Source: Pavlovales sp. CCMP2436
Taxonomy: Eukaryota; Haptophyta; Pavlovophyceae; Pavlovales
Length of the DNA: 24,487 nt
Direction of reading: 5' to 3'
Assembly: GCA_026770615.1 (NCBI GenBank)
Contig: MU631448.1
Coordinates: 280,142-304,628 of the forward strand
Shown here: in pieces, positions 8,219 to 16,413 of the stretch
Position numbering within the stretch: the stretch's first letter is position 1
Layout: every line of letters begins with the position of its first letter
Position numbers and translations under genes: made by a program
Notes under the pieces: generated by a model
Told to the model about the DNA's origin: nothing
The model's database searches: none
The model's input: only the letters and a program-made list of their open reading frames with translations

Positions 8219-8586
8219 CCAATGTGAGATCAATCCCACCAAGGATCCAATTTAGGCATCTGAGGATCCGGCCCGAGGTAGGACTGTTCCTATCGCGGGT
8301 CGGATCACCTGCGGGCATGTGCGGATTCCGTTTTGGGTCGGATCCTAAGATGTCTAATTTTGGATCCTACCTCGGGTCGGATCCTCAGATGTCTTATTTT
8401 GGATCCTTCTTCGGTCGGATCCTCAGTTGGCTAGCTTTGGATCCTACTTCGGGTCGGATCCTCAGTAGGTAAGTTCTTGATCCTGCTTCGGATCGGATCC
8501 TCAGATGTCTAGTTTTTGATCCTACCTCGGTCCGGATCCTCATATGCCTAAATCGGATCTTTGATGGGATTAAATCTCCCAATGTG
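8219..8586. mobile_element. Non-autonomous TIR transposon (MITE-like) with 7-8 bp target duplication
   Basis: The element runs from about 8227 to 8578 and is flanked on both sides by CCAATGTG (8219-8226 and 8579-8586), a perfect 8-bp direct repeat. Its ends are inverted repeats of about 55 bases. The left end begins AGATCAATCCCACCAAGGAT and the inverse of the right end begins AGATTTAATCCCATCAAAGA. Both continue with TTTAGGCAT, TGAGGATCCGG and CCGAGGTAGGA. The interior (8280-8520) is a tandem array of about 40-60 base units built from TCGGATCCTCAG and TTTTGGATCCTAC. It encodes no transposase. An 8-bp duplication is typical of hAT elements, but the TIR sequence alone does not prove the superfamily. 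Confidence 0.8.
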
Positions 8587-8627
8587 CAACGGAGGCGCGT
8601 CGCGACTATAGCTGTGAGCACCGCACG

Positions 8628-9105
8628 CAGGAAGGCCTCAGGTCATCCCCCCCCCAGCACGCGACCATTCATATTGATTTCCCGAAGACAGTCACGAAAC
8701 CTGGCCAGTTAATTTTTTAATAAATACATCTGCAGTAGATTCGTATCTAGCTTTTCAAAGAAAGTGACACTCAATAAGTAACTTTCTTCATAAAATTACA
8801 TGCAAAAATTCAAACACTTTTTTTAAATTACATACCGAGAACTCACATTTACAAAAGTTTTAGGGGGGCTGTGAACGATTTGAGCATGGCGGATCACCTT
8901 TTCAACAAATATCACCTTGTTAGTTAATGATTTACTACCACACGCACACGAATTCATAAATTTCTGAAAAATATGCAAAACAGAGCTTGCCGAGACGAAT
9001 CCAGCGAGCCAAGAGCGAGCTCTGGCTTCGAGCACGGAGGCTCGCAATGCTATGGATGGTCGTCCCCCACTTGCGGGCTGGGGGGGGATGACCGAAGCCA
9101 GAGCC
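8628..9105 (-). mobile_element. MITE-like element family C, copy 1 (inverted relative to 18677-19159)
   Basis: The whole stretch matches the reverse complement of 18677-19159 with moderate divergence. The ends are inverted repeats: GGTCATCCCCCCCCCAGC at 8641 and GCTGGGGGGGGATGACC ending at 9093. On the right side the outer block GAAGCCAGAGCC continues to 9105. The interior is AT-rich and carries no transposase. It shares ACTGGCCAGTT-like, CTGCAGTAGATTCGTATCTA, GGCGGATCACCTTTTCAA and GAGACGAATCCAGCGAG blocks with the other copy. No convincing target duplication is visible around this copy, which fits its greater age. Confidence 0.8.
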
Positions 9106-9158
9106 ATGGCAGTGCAAGGGTGGTAGGGCAGTGTCGACGCAGCGTTGTGGAGGGATAG

Positions 9159-9480
9159 TTTGGCTGTCCACAGCGTGTGGCACCCCCCCTTGTTCGAGGC
9201 AAGATGTACTTTTCCCGTGTTTGCGCGTGCGGAGCTTACGTTCCTGGGCCTGGCAGTTGCCGTTGGTATATTAATAATAGGGATTCAAGCTGTCGTCTGA
9301 CTGTCCGAGAATTGCTAATGATCTGAGCGCTGCGACGCCTTTGCCTGCTGCAAGCCTTAGTAGGCTGCGCTGGCTTGGGCGCTAGTGCGCGTGCCGATGG
9401 AGCTCCGGTAGTGTATCCCTTGACGGTAGGCAGATGCAGGCTTTCTGCAAATGGGTTGCCTTGGTCGTCACTGACTGTCT
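9159..9480 (+). repeat. Dispersed repeat family D, copy 1
   Basis: A diverged direct repeat of 17300-17529. Shared blocks are CACAGCGTGTGGCA, GAGGC-AGATGTACTTTT, CGGAGCTTA-GTTCCTGG, CAGTTGCC and, at the far end, CTTGACGG-AGGC-GATGCA and GCTTTCTG-ATGGGTTGC. The minus strand is weakly coding-like (KYILPRTRG here, KYISPRTRG at the other copy). It may be the degraded upstream part of the ORF seen intact at 16775-17368. The copy ends close to where the 5' LTR begins in the other location. Confidence 0.55.
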
Positions 9481-9689
9481 GAACTGGTGGTTTGGGTCCC
9501 CAGTGCTCTAGCAGCTTAGGTATTATTGATGTGTGACGACAACTGGCGCCACCGCGATGCCGCCGACGCGGCGGGGCTTGGCGCCCGCGCAGGCCGCGGC
9601 CGCGGTGGCCGGGGCACACGCACCTAGAAGGGTGTGAGTGTTGGCGAGTGAGGGGGGGGGAGCCTGTGGCACTTGCTACAACTTCTTCA

Positions 9690-9995
9690 CCAACCACCTC
9701 AACCACCTCTACCACCCCTTGTTACCACCCTGATGTCTGATGTCTGATGACGATCATGCCTGTGAGTGAACACCTCATGTCGAAACGTTGAGCCGTTTTG
9801 TATGTATATATTATTGATGTGTGATAACACTTTTATGATGCCAATGAAAGCTGAAGCCGCATTTTTACGGAACAGCGAAATGGGGAAGGAGGCTACCACT
9901 TTCACCGTCAACGGATCCCCCGCTGACCGATCTGGTGCTGGAACGCCGCGTAGAGCAGCTCGTGTCAACCAGTCCGCGCTACCGCCTGGTCAACA
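9690..9995 (+). repeat. Dispersed repeat family E, copy 1, with coding-like tail
   Basis: The part at 9852-9995 is a diverged direct repeat of 12496-12650. Shared blocks are TTTTACGGAACAGCGA, ATGGGGAAGGAGGCTACCAC, GACCGATCTGGTGCTGGAAC and GCCGCG-AGA. In one frame both copies read LTDLVLERR. Here that frame continues as VEQLVSTSPRYRLVNN to a stop near 10008, while copy 2 is interrupted. This suggests a duplicated fragment of a real gene of unknown family. Immediately left is a CAC-rich run (9685-9720). Confidence 0.45.
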
Positions 9996-10128
9996 ACACC
10001 ACTTACTAACTAATACTTATTGGCATTTAAATTCATTGGGTAAGCCATTAAAATTCATTGGGTAAGCAGCAATAAACCGGTCTGCTATTTCCATCATGGC
10101 TTGCGTTCTCTACGAAAAGTGCTCTAAA

Positions 10129-10428
10129 TCATCCATGTACGCTTGGTATTTTAGGGGGTTGCTTGCACGGCTTTCTGTGGGTGTGCCCTGGTGGCGGGGT
10201 TGGCTGATAGCCGCCTGTGCGTTTGTCCAGCTGGCCGAGTGGGTGTTCGCGAACTGCTACGCTGAAGCCGTGGAGCGTCAACTTGTAGAGGATGCCGTTG
10301 AGGAGCACTACGTGTTCATAACCTTTTACATGAAACCCTCGCAAGTAGATGAAACCCTCGCAAGGACGGCACCCTCGCAAGTAGGGAAGAGACGTGACAG
10401 AGAACATGCGCTTGACCATCACCACCAA
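10129..10428 (-). pseudogene. Possible copia-type reverse transcriptase remnant
   Basis: The minus-strand frame of about 99 codons contains CEGFIYLRGFHVKGYEHVVL followed by LNGILYKLTLHGF. This resembles the copia RT region where an EGF-x(n)-K-L-x-K-x-L-Y-G-L-K-Q segment is found, but the YGLKQ core is degenerate (YKLTL). A three-fold ACCCTCGCAAG repeat on the plus strand (10330-10382) has distorted the start of this frame. A plus-strand frame of 124 codons (10096-10470) overlaps but shows no motif. The catalytic YVDD box is not present, so at best this is a short, decayed piece. Confidence 0.35.
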
Positions 10429-10446
10429 GTAAGGCGGCTCGTTGTC

Positions 10447-10470
10447 CTAACAAAAATCTCGCTTTGTTAG
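10447..10470. other. Perfect 8-bp hairpin CTAACAAA / TTTGTTAG
   Basis: An exact inverted repeat, CTAACAAA then an 8-nt loop then TTTGTTAG, sits in otherwise unstructured sequence. It is not followed by a T run, so there is no basis for calling it a terminator. It could be an insertion scar or the tip of a diverged element. Confidence 0.5.
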
Positions 10471-10689
10471 CAGCGGTGCTCGACCATCATCTCCAGCGAT
10501 GTGCGTGCATTTACGTAGCGATTTTAGTGTGGCCTCTTGAGGCGTGGCTGGCGCGGCTGTTGGTGGGGCGGGGACGAGAGGATTTTGCAGTGTGCCAGCC
10601 TGTTTGCGATGGCGTGGCGGGGCCCGTATGGCTTCGGGAGTGTGGGCATCGGGTTGTGTGATGGTGTGCGCCCGCGCGGGCGGTGGGGA

Positions 10690-11200
10690 GCCGATCCAGG
10701 CCCGCCGCACGCCAGAGGCATTCCACTGCCATCCCAGATGCCAACACCAGCCATCCCCCCAGTTCCACAAACAATGGCCGCCTCCATCGCATAAAATGTG
10801 CCCACGCCAGCCCCGTTCACACGAACACTGCGCTCTGCCAAACAGCCAGTTGGAGCCTGTTAACCACCGCACCACCTACTGAATGGGAACAGCCACAGAC
10901 CCCCGAGCAATTGCCCTCAAGCCACCATCGCGACTATGCCCGTCTCGCTACAAGATACCAAAACAAGCTCGCCACGCAAACGCACAGAGCCGAGCCAAAC
11001 CCGCCACACAACAGAGACAGACTCCCGCCACCCCTAAGCCGGTCACACCACAGAGGCCTTCCCCAACCACCCCCCCCCGGCGCAACAAGCAGCGATCTCC
11101 ACGCCACAGTTGACGAGGCCATGCCATATCCTCATCCACGCATATTGCGCTCATCCAAACGCCCACTTAAAGCCAGCCAACCCTAGACCAGGCACAACGG
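10690..11200 (+). repeat. Dispersed C/A-rich repeat family B, copy 2
   Basis: The segment 10741-11067 is the direct-repeat partner of 7079-7370, with the same block order. It continues further right with more C/A-rich sequence. Several overlapping frames on both strands are long only because the composition suppresses stops (proline, threonine and alanine codons). I therefore do not call a gene. It lies upstream of a family A block in the same orientation, so families A and B may be the front and back of one element. Confidence 0.6.
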
Positions 11201-11269
11201 TCGAACATGGAACGGAAGCTCACGGCCTGCCCCCCACAGACGCGCCAACAGCGCAAGAGGGATGAAAAA

Positions 11270-11470
11270 TGCCCCGAAACCGCTCCTCAACACATTGAAC
11301 CCGAGGCCCACCTTCCTAACGGGGTGGGGTAAACCGGGACCACAATGAGCCCCCACCGTGCGATTCTTGCCCCATGGACAAGAACCGCATTGTGGGATAC
11401 ATGCTGCCAGAGGTTATTTGCCTGTTTTATTATGTGATTCAAGTGCGGCATGTGCGCAGGCGAGCTGAAT
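11270..11470 (+). repeat. Dispersed repeat family A, copy 2
   Basis: This copy carries GAGGCCCACC, CGGGGTGGGGTA, the palindrome ATTCTTGCCCC...GGACAAGAACC and GTGGGATACATGCTGCC, in the order seen at 6540-6981. It then carries a diverged GTGCGCAGGCG block. The terminal block (GACGGTATCCGG) is missing, so the copy is truncated on its right side. Confidence 0.55.
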
Positions 11471-11529
11471 TTTGAGACGAGCGAGATGCAGCAGCGGCCG
11501 GTCAGCGCGCCAGTCTGAGAGTCCGTTTA

Positions 11530-11835
11530 GAGAGCCAGTGCACAGACCACCCCTGCTAAACGAAGACGCTTGACGCGCAACCTACATCCGAATAATGAAG
11601 ACTCGATACCAGGTGCAGACCCGGCCATATCCTCCATGCCCAAGCCCACCCCCAGATCCAGCCGAAGCCAGCCACGCTTACGCATACCAAACGTGGAAAA
11701 ACGCATCCAGAAGAGATCGTCTCGACCCATACCCTCAGCACTACTAGGACCCGCCAGTCTCACCATACAACACGAACCCACAACAGGACCAGCCAGTCCT
11801 CCCTCACAGCACGAATCCACAGTCAAGGTAACTGT
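11530..11835 (+). other. C/A-rich low-complexity coding-like stretch, possible retroelement ORF1 remnant
   Basis: A plus-strand frame reads through this stretch with a Ser/Pro/Arg-rich composition (MPKPTPRSSRSQPRLRIP, then SLTIQHEPTTGPASPP). The minus strand of 16102-16413 has a comparable Pro/Ser-rich frame with PTIQYE. The nucleotides CACCATACAA-ACGA are shared there. This is consistent with the N-terminal region of the family A/B retroelement. The frame continues into the LTR fragment at 11838 only by chance. Confidence 0.35.
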
Positions 11836-11837
11836 TA

Positions 11838-11967
11838 CAGCAGTCCTGTCGGTGACGCGAGGATCCGTGAGCGGATCTAGCGGGAGGCGTGAGCGGGCTA
11901 TAAGGATGGATGGCCTAATAAGCTTAAGACAGATGGAACTGACAATAAAAGGTATCGATAATTATCG
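11838..11967 (-). repeat. Partial copia LTR, inverted, with 26-nt A tract at its edge
   Basis: The reverse complement of this segment matches the 3' two-fifths of the LTR at 17530-17794. Shared blocks are TGTCAGTTCCATCTGTCTTA, AGCTTATTA, CCCGCTCACGCCTC and TAGATCCGCTCACGG, then CTCGCGTCACCG and AGGACTGCTGTAACA. The LTR end TGTAACA is better preserved here than in the other copy. The other edge stops at a run of 26 A residues (11968-11993). The 5' part of the LTR is absent, so this is a truncated solo LTR. Confidence 0.8.
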
Positions 11968-12129
11968 AAAAAAAAAAAAAAAAAAAAAAAAAACGATGGG
12001 GTAGACGACGTCGCTTGGGTCGGAGGCAGCGAGGCGTTCCGACCTTTGCGGAGAAGCTGCATTCCGCCTAATCGCTCAAAGCGATGCTCCAGGCGATGAA
12101 GCAGACAAAGACGACCCCGGCCCTTCAGC

Positions 12130-12493
12130 GGCACCACGCGCGCGACCTGCGTGGACCAAGATGTCAGCATACATACCGCATGCCAATGACATCAGCGGTC
12201 CAGGCCGGGTTCGCTCGCGTGGCACCACGCGCGCGACCTGCGTGGACCAAGATGTCAGCATACATACAGCATGCCATTGAAATAAGCAGTCCAGGCCGGG
12301 TTCGCTCGCGCGGCACCACGCGCGCGACCTGCGTGGACCAAGATGTCAGCATACATACCGCATGCCATTGACATCAGCAGTCCAGGCCGGGTTCGCTCGC
12401 GCGGCACCACGCGCGCGACCTGCGTGGACCAAGATGTCAGCATACATACCGCATGCCAATGACATCAGCGGTCCAGGCAAGGTTTGCTCGCAG
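12130..12493 (+). repeat. 91-bp minisatellite, four tandem copies
   Basis: Units start at 12130, 12221, 12312 and 12403, exactly 91 bases apart, and differ at only a few positions. Each begins GGCACCACGCGCGCGACCTG and ends CCGGGTTCGCTCGCG. The last copy decays at its right end. Because 91 is not a multiple of three, the long minus-strand frames across it, with repeated MLTSWSTQVARVV, cycle through different phases. They are not a gene. The unit junction CGCGTGG-CA-CCACGCG is palindromic in the second copy. Confidence 0.9.
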
Positions 12494-12495
12494 CT

Positions 12496-12860
12496 GCAGC
12501 CGCAGTTTTACGGAACAGCGAGATGGGGAAGGAGGCTACCACTTCCAACCCACGTCGACGGCCCGATCCGCCGTCAACGAATCCCTCGTTGACCGATCTG
12601 GTGCTGGAACGCCGCGCAGAATAGTTCGGGCTCATGCAGTCCGCGCTCCACTCGCAGGCCGACACAGCAGCACCACTCGCACGTGCAGAAGCCGCACGTG
12701 CTTTCCGACAAGAAGACGTCGAAGCCGGCCGCCGAGGCGAGCGCATCATCTGCGCCATCACCAAAGCCACCGAAGCCGGCCGCCAAGGCAAGCGCATCAT
12801 CTGCGCCATCGCCGAAGCCAACGGATCCCGGATCGAGCGGGGCGCATCACCCTTGACCCG
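12496..12860 (+). pseudogene. Family E copy 2 with Lys/Pro/Ala-rich repeat coding remnant
   Basis: The left part (12496-12650) repeats 9852-9995. To the right a plus-strand frame (about 12602-12846) encodes HVQKPHVLSDKKTSKPAA followed by two tandem copies of a 17-residue unit ending ASASSAPSPKP. These come from a 51-bp direct repeat at 12720 and 12771. It then ends at a TGA. A Lys/Pro/Ala/Ser-rich tail like this is typical of histone-H1-like or DNA-binding tails and of structural proteins of some algal viruses. No globular domain is visible to decide between them. There is no clear start codon. Confidence 0.35.
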
Positions 12861-13182
12861 AAGACCTCGCTTGACAACGCTCGACTCACGACCCCCCCGC
12901 TACCCAATCGTTTTTGGCAACTACGGGGATGCTTCTGCATCGCGACTCCCGATGACTTTCACTGTCATACGGCGCACTGAGGGCTGCGCCGCTGTGTCAC
13001 ACCACTCGGGCGGCAAGAAACCAAAACATCCGCCGTTATGCAACGCGGCGTTGCGGCTGTAGCGGCGCGACCACGTCTCGCGACGTGGCCGTCTTCCAGC
13101 TCACTTCCGTACTACCGCCCATGAGGGGCGAATGCCGGAGGGTCCAGGCGCCGTCGTTGCGGCCGTCTCCTCTGGCCGCCAG

Positions 13183-13418
13183 CGTTGAAAAACACTCGGG
13201 TCCAGGGAGCCATCCCGGGCACACAGATACCGTTAGGCGGTCAGCGACCCCGCCGGGGACGATGGGATACATGGTGCCAGTTCCCTGACGACGTGGCAGC
13301 TCTTGCGCGCGCCGCGCTTCGGAACGGCCGCGCTCTGGCCGACGTTTGGTGTGGGGCTTCCGGGGGACGTCGCGCCGGTGGGCTTCCACCGAAGTCAACC
13401 AGGAAGAAGACTGGATAA
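13183..13418 (+). pseudogene. Coding-like fragment, inverted partner at 14335-14476, unknown family
   Basis: The plus-strand frame encodes PRRGRWDTWCQFPDDVAALA followed by RAALRNGRALADV and GASGGRRAGG. The minus strand at 14476-14335 encodes the same string with conservative changes (GRWDTCCEFPREVAAIARAA). Two diverged copies that keep the same protein frame imply a real ancestral protein. The family is not recognised. The left end (13183-13245) carries the terminal block of repeat family A (AAACACTCGG, GGGCACACAGATACCG). Confidence 0.45.
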
Positions 13419-13439
13419 ATAAACATTGCCACCATCCTA

Positions 13440-13950
13440 CGCATTGATATAGCAATAACGCATCACTTGACAACAGGAAACCAAGTCTGCCAAACACTGC
13501 AGCTACACCGCGCGGGGCCAGACCCCATCACACCACACCCACCCGACCTTCTGCCACAATGGGCGCCACCACCACCACCGGGCGTAAGGCGACTACGCCG
13601 AGACTCACTACTGTAATCACCCTGTTAAACACACAGGCACGGAACATATCCCCACACGCGTCATACACAGCAACATAGGATCACACTTCAGAGTCACCAA
13701 ACCGCTCGTCCTCGACCGACAACCTAGTCACCAACTGCTTTCTTATTAAGAGAAGAGGAGCATTATTCAGCCAATAAGAGGAAGATTATTAAGTTGATAA
13801 GATGAGGATTATTATGTCACCCTGTCCCGCCGGCTAGAGACCCCCAAAGAGGGTTTCATGGCCGGGTTAGGAGATTGCCACCCTCACTAGAGAGGCTCTG
13901 GGTGGGCTGTAATATTTACAGTACTGTGACACGTACGACTTACAGTACTT
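13440..13950. other. Stretch with no supportable gene
   Basis: No frame of useful length with motifs is present. The stretch has a C/A-rich left half, then a purine-rich part (13740-13820) with near-repeats of GAGGA-GATTATTA. A short pair of TTACAGTACT boxes (about 13917 and 13940) flanks GTGACACGTACG. These might be remains of an LTR or promoter, but nothing supports a definite call. Confidence 0.35.
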
Positions 13951-14334
13951 GGAAGGGCAGGCAGGAGCAGTTAGGCGAATCCAGTGTGTGGATCAGCCCG
14001 TGAGCGCCCATGTGGCGGGCCTACGCGGCTTGAAGCCACAACCGCGTCTCCTGTCGCTGGTGGTATGCGCCCACAGCCCACGCCTCGGTGCCGTCGTCGT
14101 CCATAGCGCATCTTCCCATCGGCTCGGCACCTTCAGAAGGCGCGCAAGTCTCACCCTGCAGCCGTGCTTATTCGAACACTAGACTAGTCGTGTGCAATAT
14201 TAAACGATCAGACACGGTCAGTGCAACACAACAGAGGGCCGCACGGTCGCGGTTGCTGGCCGGCCCGGACCGTAGCCGTGTAGGGCCACGCGCCGAGCCG
14301 CGACTTGGCGTGCGCGCGCCTCGGTGGCGCCAAC

Positions 14335-14512
14335 AAAGCCCATCGGCGCGACGTCCCCCAGAAGCCCCAACCCGCACGTCAGCCAGAGGGCGGCCGTTCC
14401 GAAGCGCGGCGCGCGCGATAGCCGCCACTTCGCGAGGGAACTCGCAACATGTATCCCATCGACCCCGCCGCGTGCCCCGCCCACCATCGTGCCCTTCGGC
14501 GCACGCGGGCAC
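14335..14512 (-). pseudogene. Inverted copy of the 13251-13386 coding-like fragment
   Basis: The minus strand reads GTRRGRWDTCCEFPREVAAI then ARAALRNGRPLADVRVGASG, the partner of the plus-strand fragment at 13251-13386. Together the two form an inverted repeat with about 950 bases between the arms. Minus-strand sequence on either side (14512-14630) also reads as plausible protein (ISLGHMSAAVAANAGRKRCE), but the frames do not join. The fragment may therefore be part of a larger, broken gene. Confidence 0.45.
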
Positions 14513-14636
14513 TAGCGCCTTGCTCGCGCGCGCAGTCCCACCAGGCCCGTTCGCAACGTTTGCGGCCCGCGTTCGCGGCGACGGCTGCGGACATGTGGCC
14601 GAGCGAGATGCGCGGCAACGCCCGTATCTTCCCGAA

Positions 14637-14792
14637 CTAGACGGTGTTGTCTGACGTCCACGCCGCGGCCGCGCTGCCCCGCTGGATTGAAGGAGGGCGC
14701 GATGCCGCTGATCTGCTGCAGGACGGCTTCGAGGCCGCGTCCTGGAAGGTGTTCTGGCTCGAGTCGGCCTTCGCGACGGGGCGCAGTCCGCC
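14637..14792 (-). pseudogene. Second copy of the virus-like gene fragment at 5357-5463
   Basis: The reverse complement of 14680-14792 closely matches 5357-5463 at the DNA level and encodes GLRPVAKADSSQNTFQDAA. A one-base deletion just after that point shifts the frame, after which the expected Gln-rich segment reads in another phase. The copy is cut exactly where the copia RNase H piece begins (about 14795). The plus-strand frame that seems to extend RNase H upstream to 14644 is therefore only the shadow of this fragment. Confidence 0.65.
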
Positions 14793-14794
14793 TG

Positions 14795-15192
14795 TCAGCT
14801 GGCGCTCAAGCAAGCAGGCAATCACCACGCTCTCGTCGTCGACCAAGGCAGAGACTCTTGTCTTGGTTGACGAGAGGGGCGTGGGCGTCAGACGCCGGCA
14901 AGGAGTCCATCTACTTCGAGGACATAATAAAGACAACAAGGGCGCGATCGACCTGGCTCACAACCCCAAATTCCACACGCGCACCAAGCACATCGACATT
15001 CGGCACCATTTCACCCGCAACTGCGTCGAGCACAAGGTTGTCAACATCTTGAAGGTGGACACCAAGGCCAACGTGGCCGATGGCTTTACCAAGCCGCTTG
15101 GCGGCATCCAATTCTCGGACTTCGCGTCGCTCGTCACCGACCAAGATTGCCAAGCCGCTCTAGACCTGTTCAAAGTCTACGTCATCACCTGA
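14795..15192 (+). pseudogene. Copia-type RNase H, C-terminal end of Pol, frameshifted
   Basis: This is the C-terminal RNase H domain of a Ty1/copia polyprotein, which removes the RNA strand during reverse transcription. It reads VSWRSSKQAITTLSSSTKAE, then (in another frame near 14890) DAGKESIYFEDI, then DNKGAIDLAHNPKFHTRTKH, IDIRHHF and NVADGFTKPLGG. This is the standard copia order and wording. Two frameshifts (about 14880 and 14925) disrupt it. The stop at 15190-15192 is followed by a polypurine tract and the 3' LTR, as expected. Everything upstream of the RNase H core (RT, integrase, gag) is missing from this copy, replaced by the viral-type fragment. Confidence 0.85.
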
Positions 15193-15235
15193 CGCAACAA
15201 AATGCTATCAACATCAACGCACTTCCTGCTCATTC

Positions 15236-15243
15236 GAGGGGTG
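15236..15243 (+). other. Polypurine tract of the copia 3' end
   Basis: GAGGGGTG lies directly before the LTR start TGTCAAGG. A short purine run at this place is the usual primer for plus-strand DNA synthesis in LTR retrotransposons. Position and composition both fit. Confidence 0.6.
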
Positions 15244-15372
15244 TGTCAAGGATATCTGACTTATCAGATATCCAGGACTCGACTGTCGCCAGTCACCGGA
15301 CTTCCTTCCTGTCCTAAGTTGCGGTTCTGCCGAAACAGAACCGACAAGGAACGGACTTTAAGGTTTATCGAT
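15244..15372 (+). repeat. Partial copia 3' LTR
   Basis: This matches the first half of the 5' LTR at 17530. It starts TGTCAAGGATATCTGACT and keeps CAGGACTCGACTGTCGCC, AGTTGCGGTTCTGCCG and AACAGAACCGACAAGGAAC. It stops just after TTTATCGATAA, where a TTATG pentanucleotide run replaces the rest. Two hairpins are present: GGATATCTGA/TCAGATATCC (10-bp stem) and GGTTCTG/CAGAACC (7-bp stem). Confidence 0.85.
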
Positions 15373-15374
15373 AA

Positions 15375-15565
15375 TGATGTTATGTTATGTTATGTTATGT
15401 AGCCACTTCTACCGCCTGATGCGCACTTTGTGCGTTCAGGAGGCCTCGGGTGTGCCAGTGTGTGTGTAAGTTTCTAGTTAAATGTCTGTCTAGCTGTCCG
15501 TCTGCTGCCTGTCTGCCTATCTGTACGTATGTCGGTCTGCTGTCAGTCTGTCTGTCTGTGTAAGT
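15375..15565. repeat. TTATG and CTGT microsatellites
   Basis: A run of four TTATG pentamers (about 15380-15400) directly follows the truncated LTR. Further right (15480-15565) the sequence is dominated by CTGT/TGTC tetramers (GTCTGTCTAGCTGTCCGTCTG and similar). No gene is present. Confidence 0.75.
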
Positions 15566-15612
15566 TATTCTATAGGTAAACGTCCGCCACTGATGGATCG
15601 GCAGAGCCAAAG

Positions 15613-16413
15613 TGTTGAGAAACACTCTTATCCTGGCGGTTCCACTCCGGGCACACGGATACCGTCCCCGCCGCTGAGAGTCATGCAAGCACATCTTATC
15701 TTCGTCTGGCGTACTGACGGGTTGGGCTCTGGTTGGACGAGGGATCTCCGCCGCTGTCCATATGTGATACAGGCTACCGTCACTCGCAAAACAAAACATC
15801 GTCGATCACATATCGCGGTCCTTGTCCGTGAGGACGAGAACCACAATATGCGCGGCTTAAATGTAGGCCCAGTCTATCCCTCCCCTTTGCGGGGCTGGGC
15901 CTCTGGCTCACTGGTTTGGGGTTTGGACTCTGGGCTTGCTGGCTCATGTTTGTTTTGGTTCTCTTGATACCGGCTTGGTGTGGTGAGATGGTTTGGCTGG
16001 GGTGGTTGGGTTCTGGGGTTGCTGGCTCCTGTTCGTGTATGGCCATGGGTCGCTTGCCATGTACCGGCTTGGTGTGGTGTGGCGGGCTGGCTGGTTCCAT
16101 TCTACAGGGCGACTGGGCGCAATCTGAGTGAGTGTATGGCCTCGTATTGTATGGTGGGCAAGGCCACAGCTTGTGGCGTTGGGGGGGTGGCGGGGGACGT
16201 TTCCTTCGATGCGGTGGGCTTCTCCGGGCTTCGTGTATTATGGTGGGTGTGGCGGTTGCTCTTGGCGCTGGGGGAAGGTGGCTGTGGTGGGCTGGCTGGT
16301 TTCAATGGCCTGTTTGGATGATGAGCGTGGGTGTTTTCGTGTATGGCGGACTCGTCCGGGATCAGTGCATGTTTGCGTGACATGCCTGCTATTGATTCCT
16401 GGTGGAGGGCCAC
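15613..16413 (-). repeat. Dispersed repeat family A, copy 3, inverted, with adjoining Pro-rich part
   Basis: In inverse orientation this carries the same ordered blocks as 6540-6981. The terminal block lies at 15613-15690 (AAACACTC, GGGCACACGGATACCGTCC, CCGCTGAGAGTCA). The conserved palindrome follows at 15818-15842, then the GGGGCTGGGCCTC hairpin side near 15885. Farther right the strand is very G/T-rich, so the minus strand has a C/A-rich Pro/Ser frame (16413-16102) comparable to 11530-11835. This is the longest copy and suggests that the C/A-rich part lies 5' of the structured part in the element. Confidence 0.6.

Noticed and set aside
9536..9650. GC-rich palindromic stretch around GGCCGCGGCCGCGG as a regulatory island
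   Set aside because: The high GC content makes such palindromes likely by chance, and no second copy or associated gene start was found.
10096..10470. 124-codon plus-strand ORF
   Set aside because: It includes a short ACCCTCGCAAG tandem repeat and no motif. The opposite strand shows RT-like similarity instead.
10680..11190. Several long overlapping ORFs on both strands
   Set aside because: The extreme C/A bias of a dispersed repeat removes stop codons, and there is no conserved frame between the two copies at 7079 and 10741.
11570..12004. 144-codon plus-strand ORF
   Set aside because: It runs from C/A-rich repeat through an antisense LTR fragment and a poly-A tract coding for Lys, so it is a chance fusion.
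12076..12443. Overlapping minus-strand ORFs with repeated MLTSWSTQVARVV
   Set aside because: They arise from a 91-bp minisatellite whose length is not a multiple of three, so the same peptide appears in successive frames. This is not a gene.
14644..14794. N-terminal extension of the copia RNase H ORF
   Set aside because: This part is the antisense shadow of the viral-type fragment homologous to 5357-5463.
15815..15848. Hammerhead-ribozyme-like string (GTCCGTGAGGACGAGAAC)
   Set aside because: It matches the stem II loop of synthetic hammerheads, but the required CUGAUGA core is absent, GAAA is replaced by GAGAA, and the other copies of the repeat have a different loop. It is better explained as part of the conserved palindrome of repeat family A.
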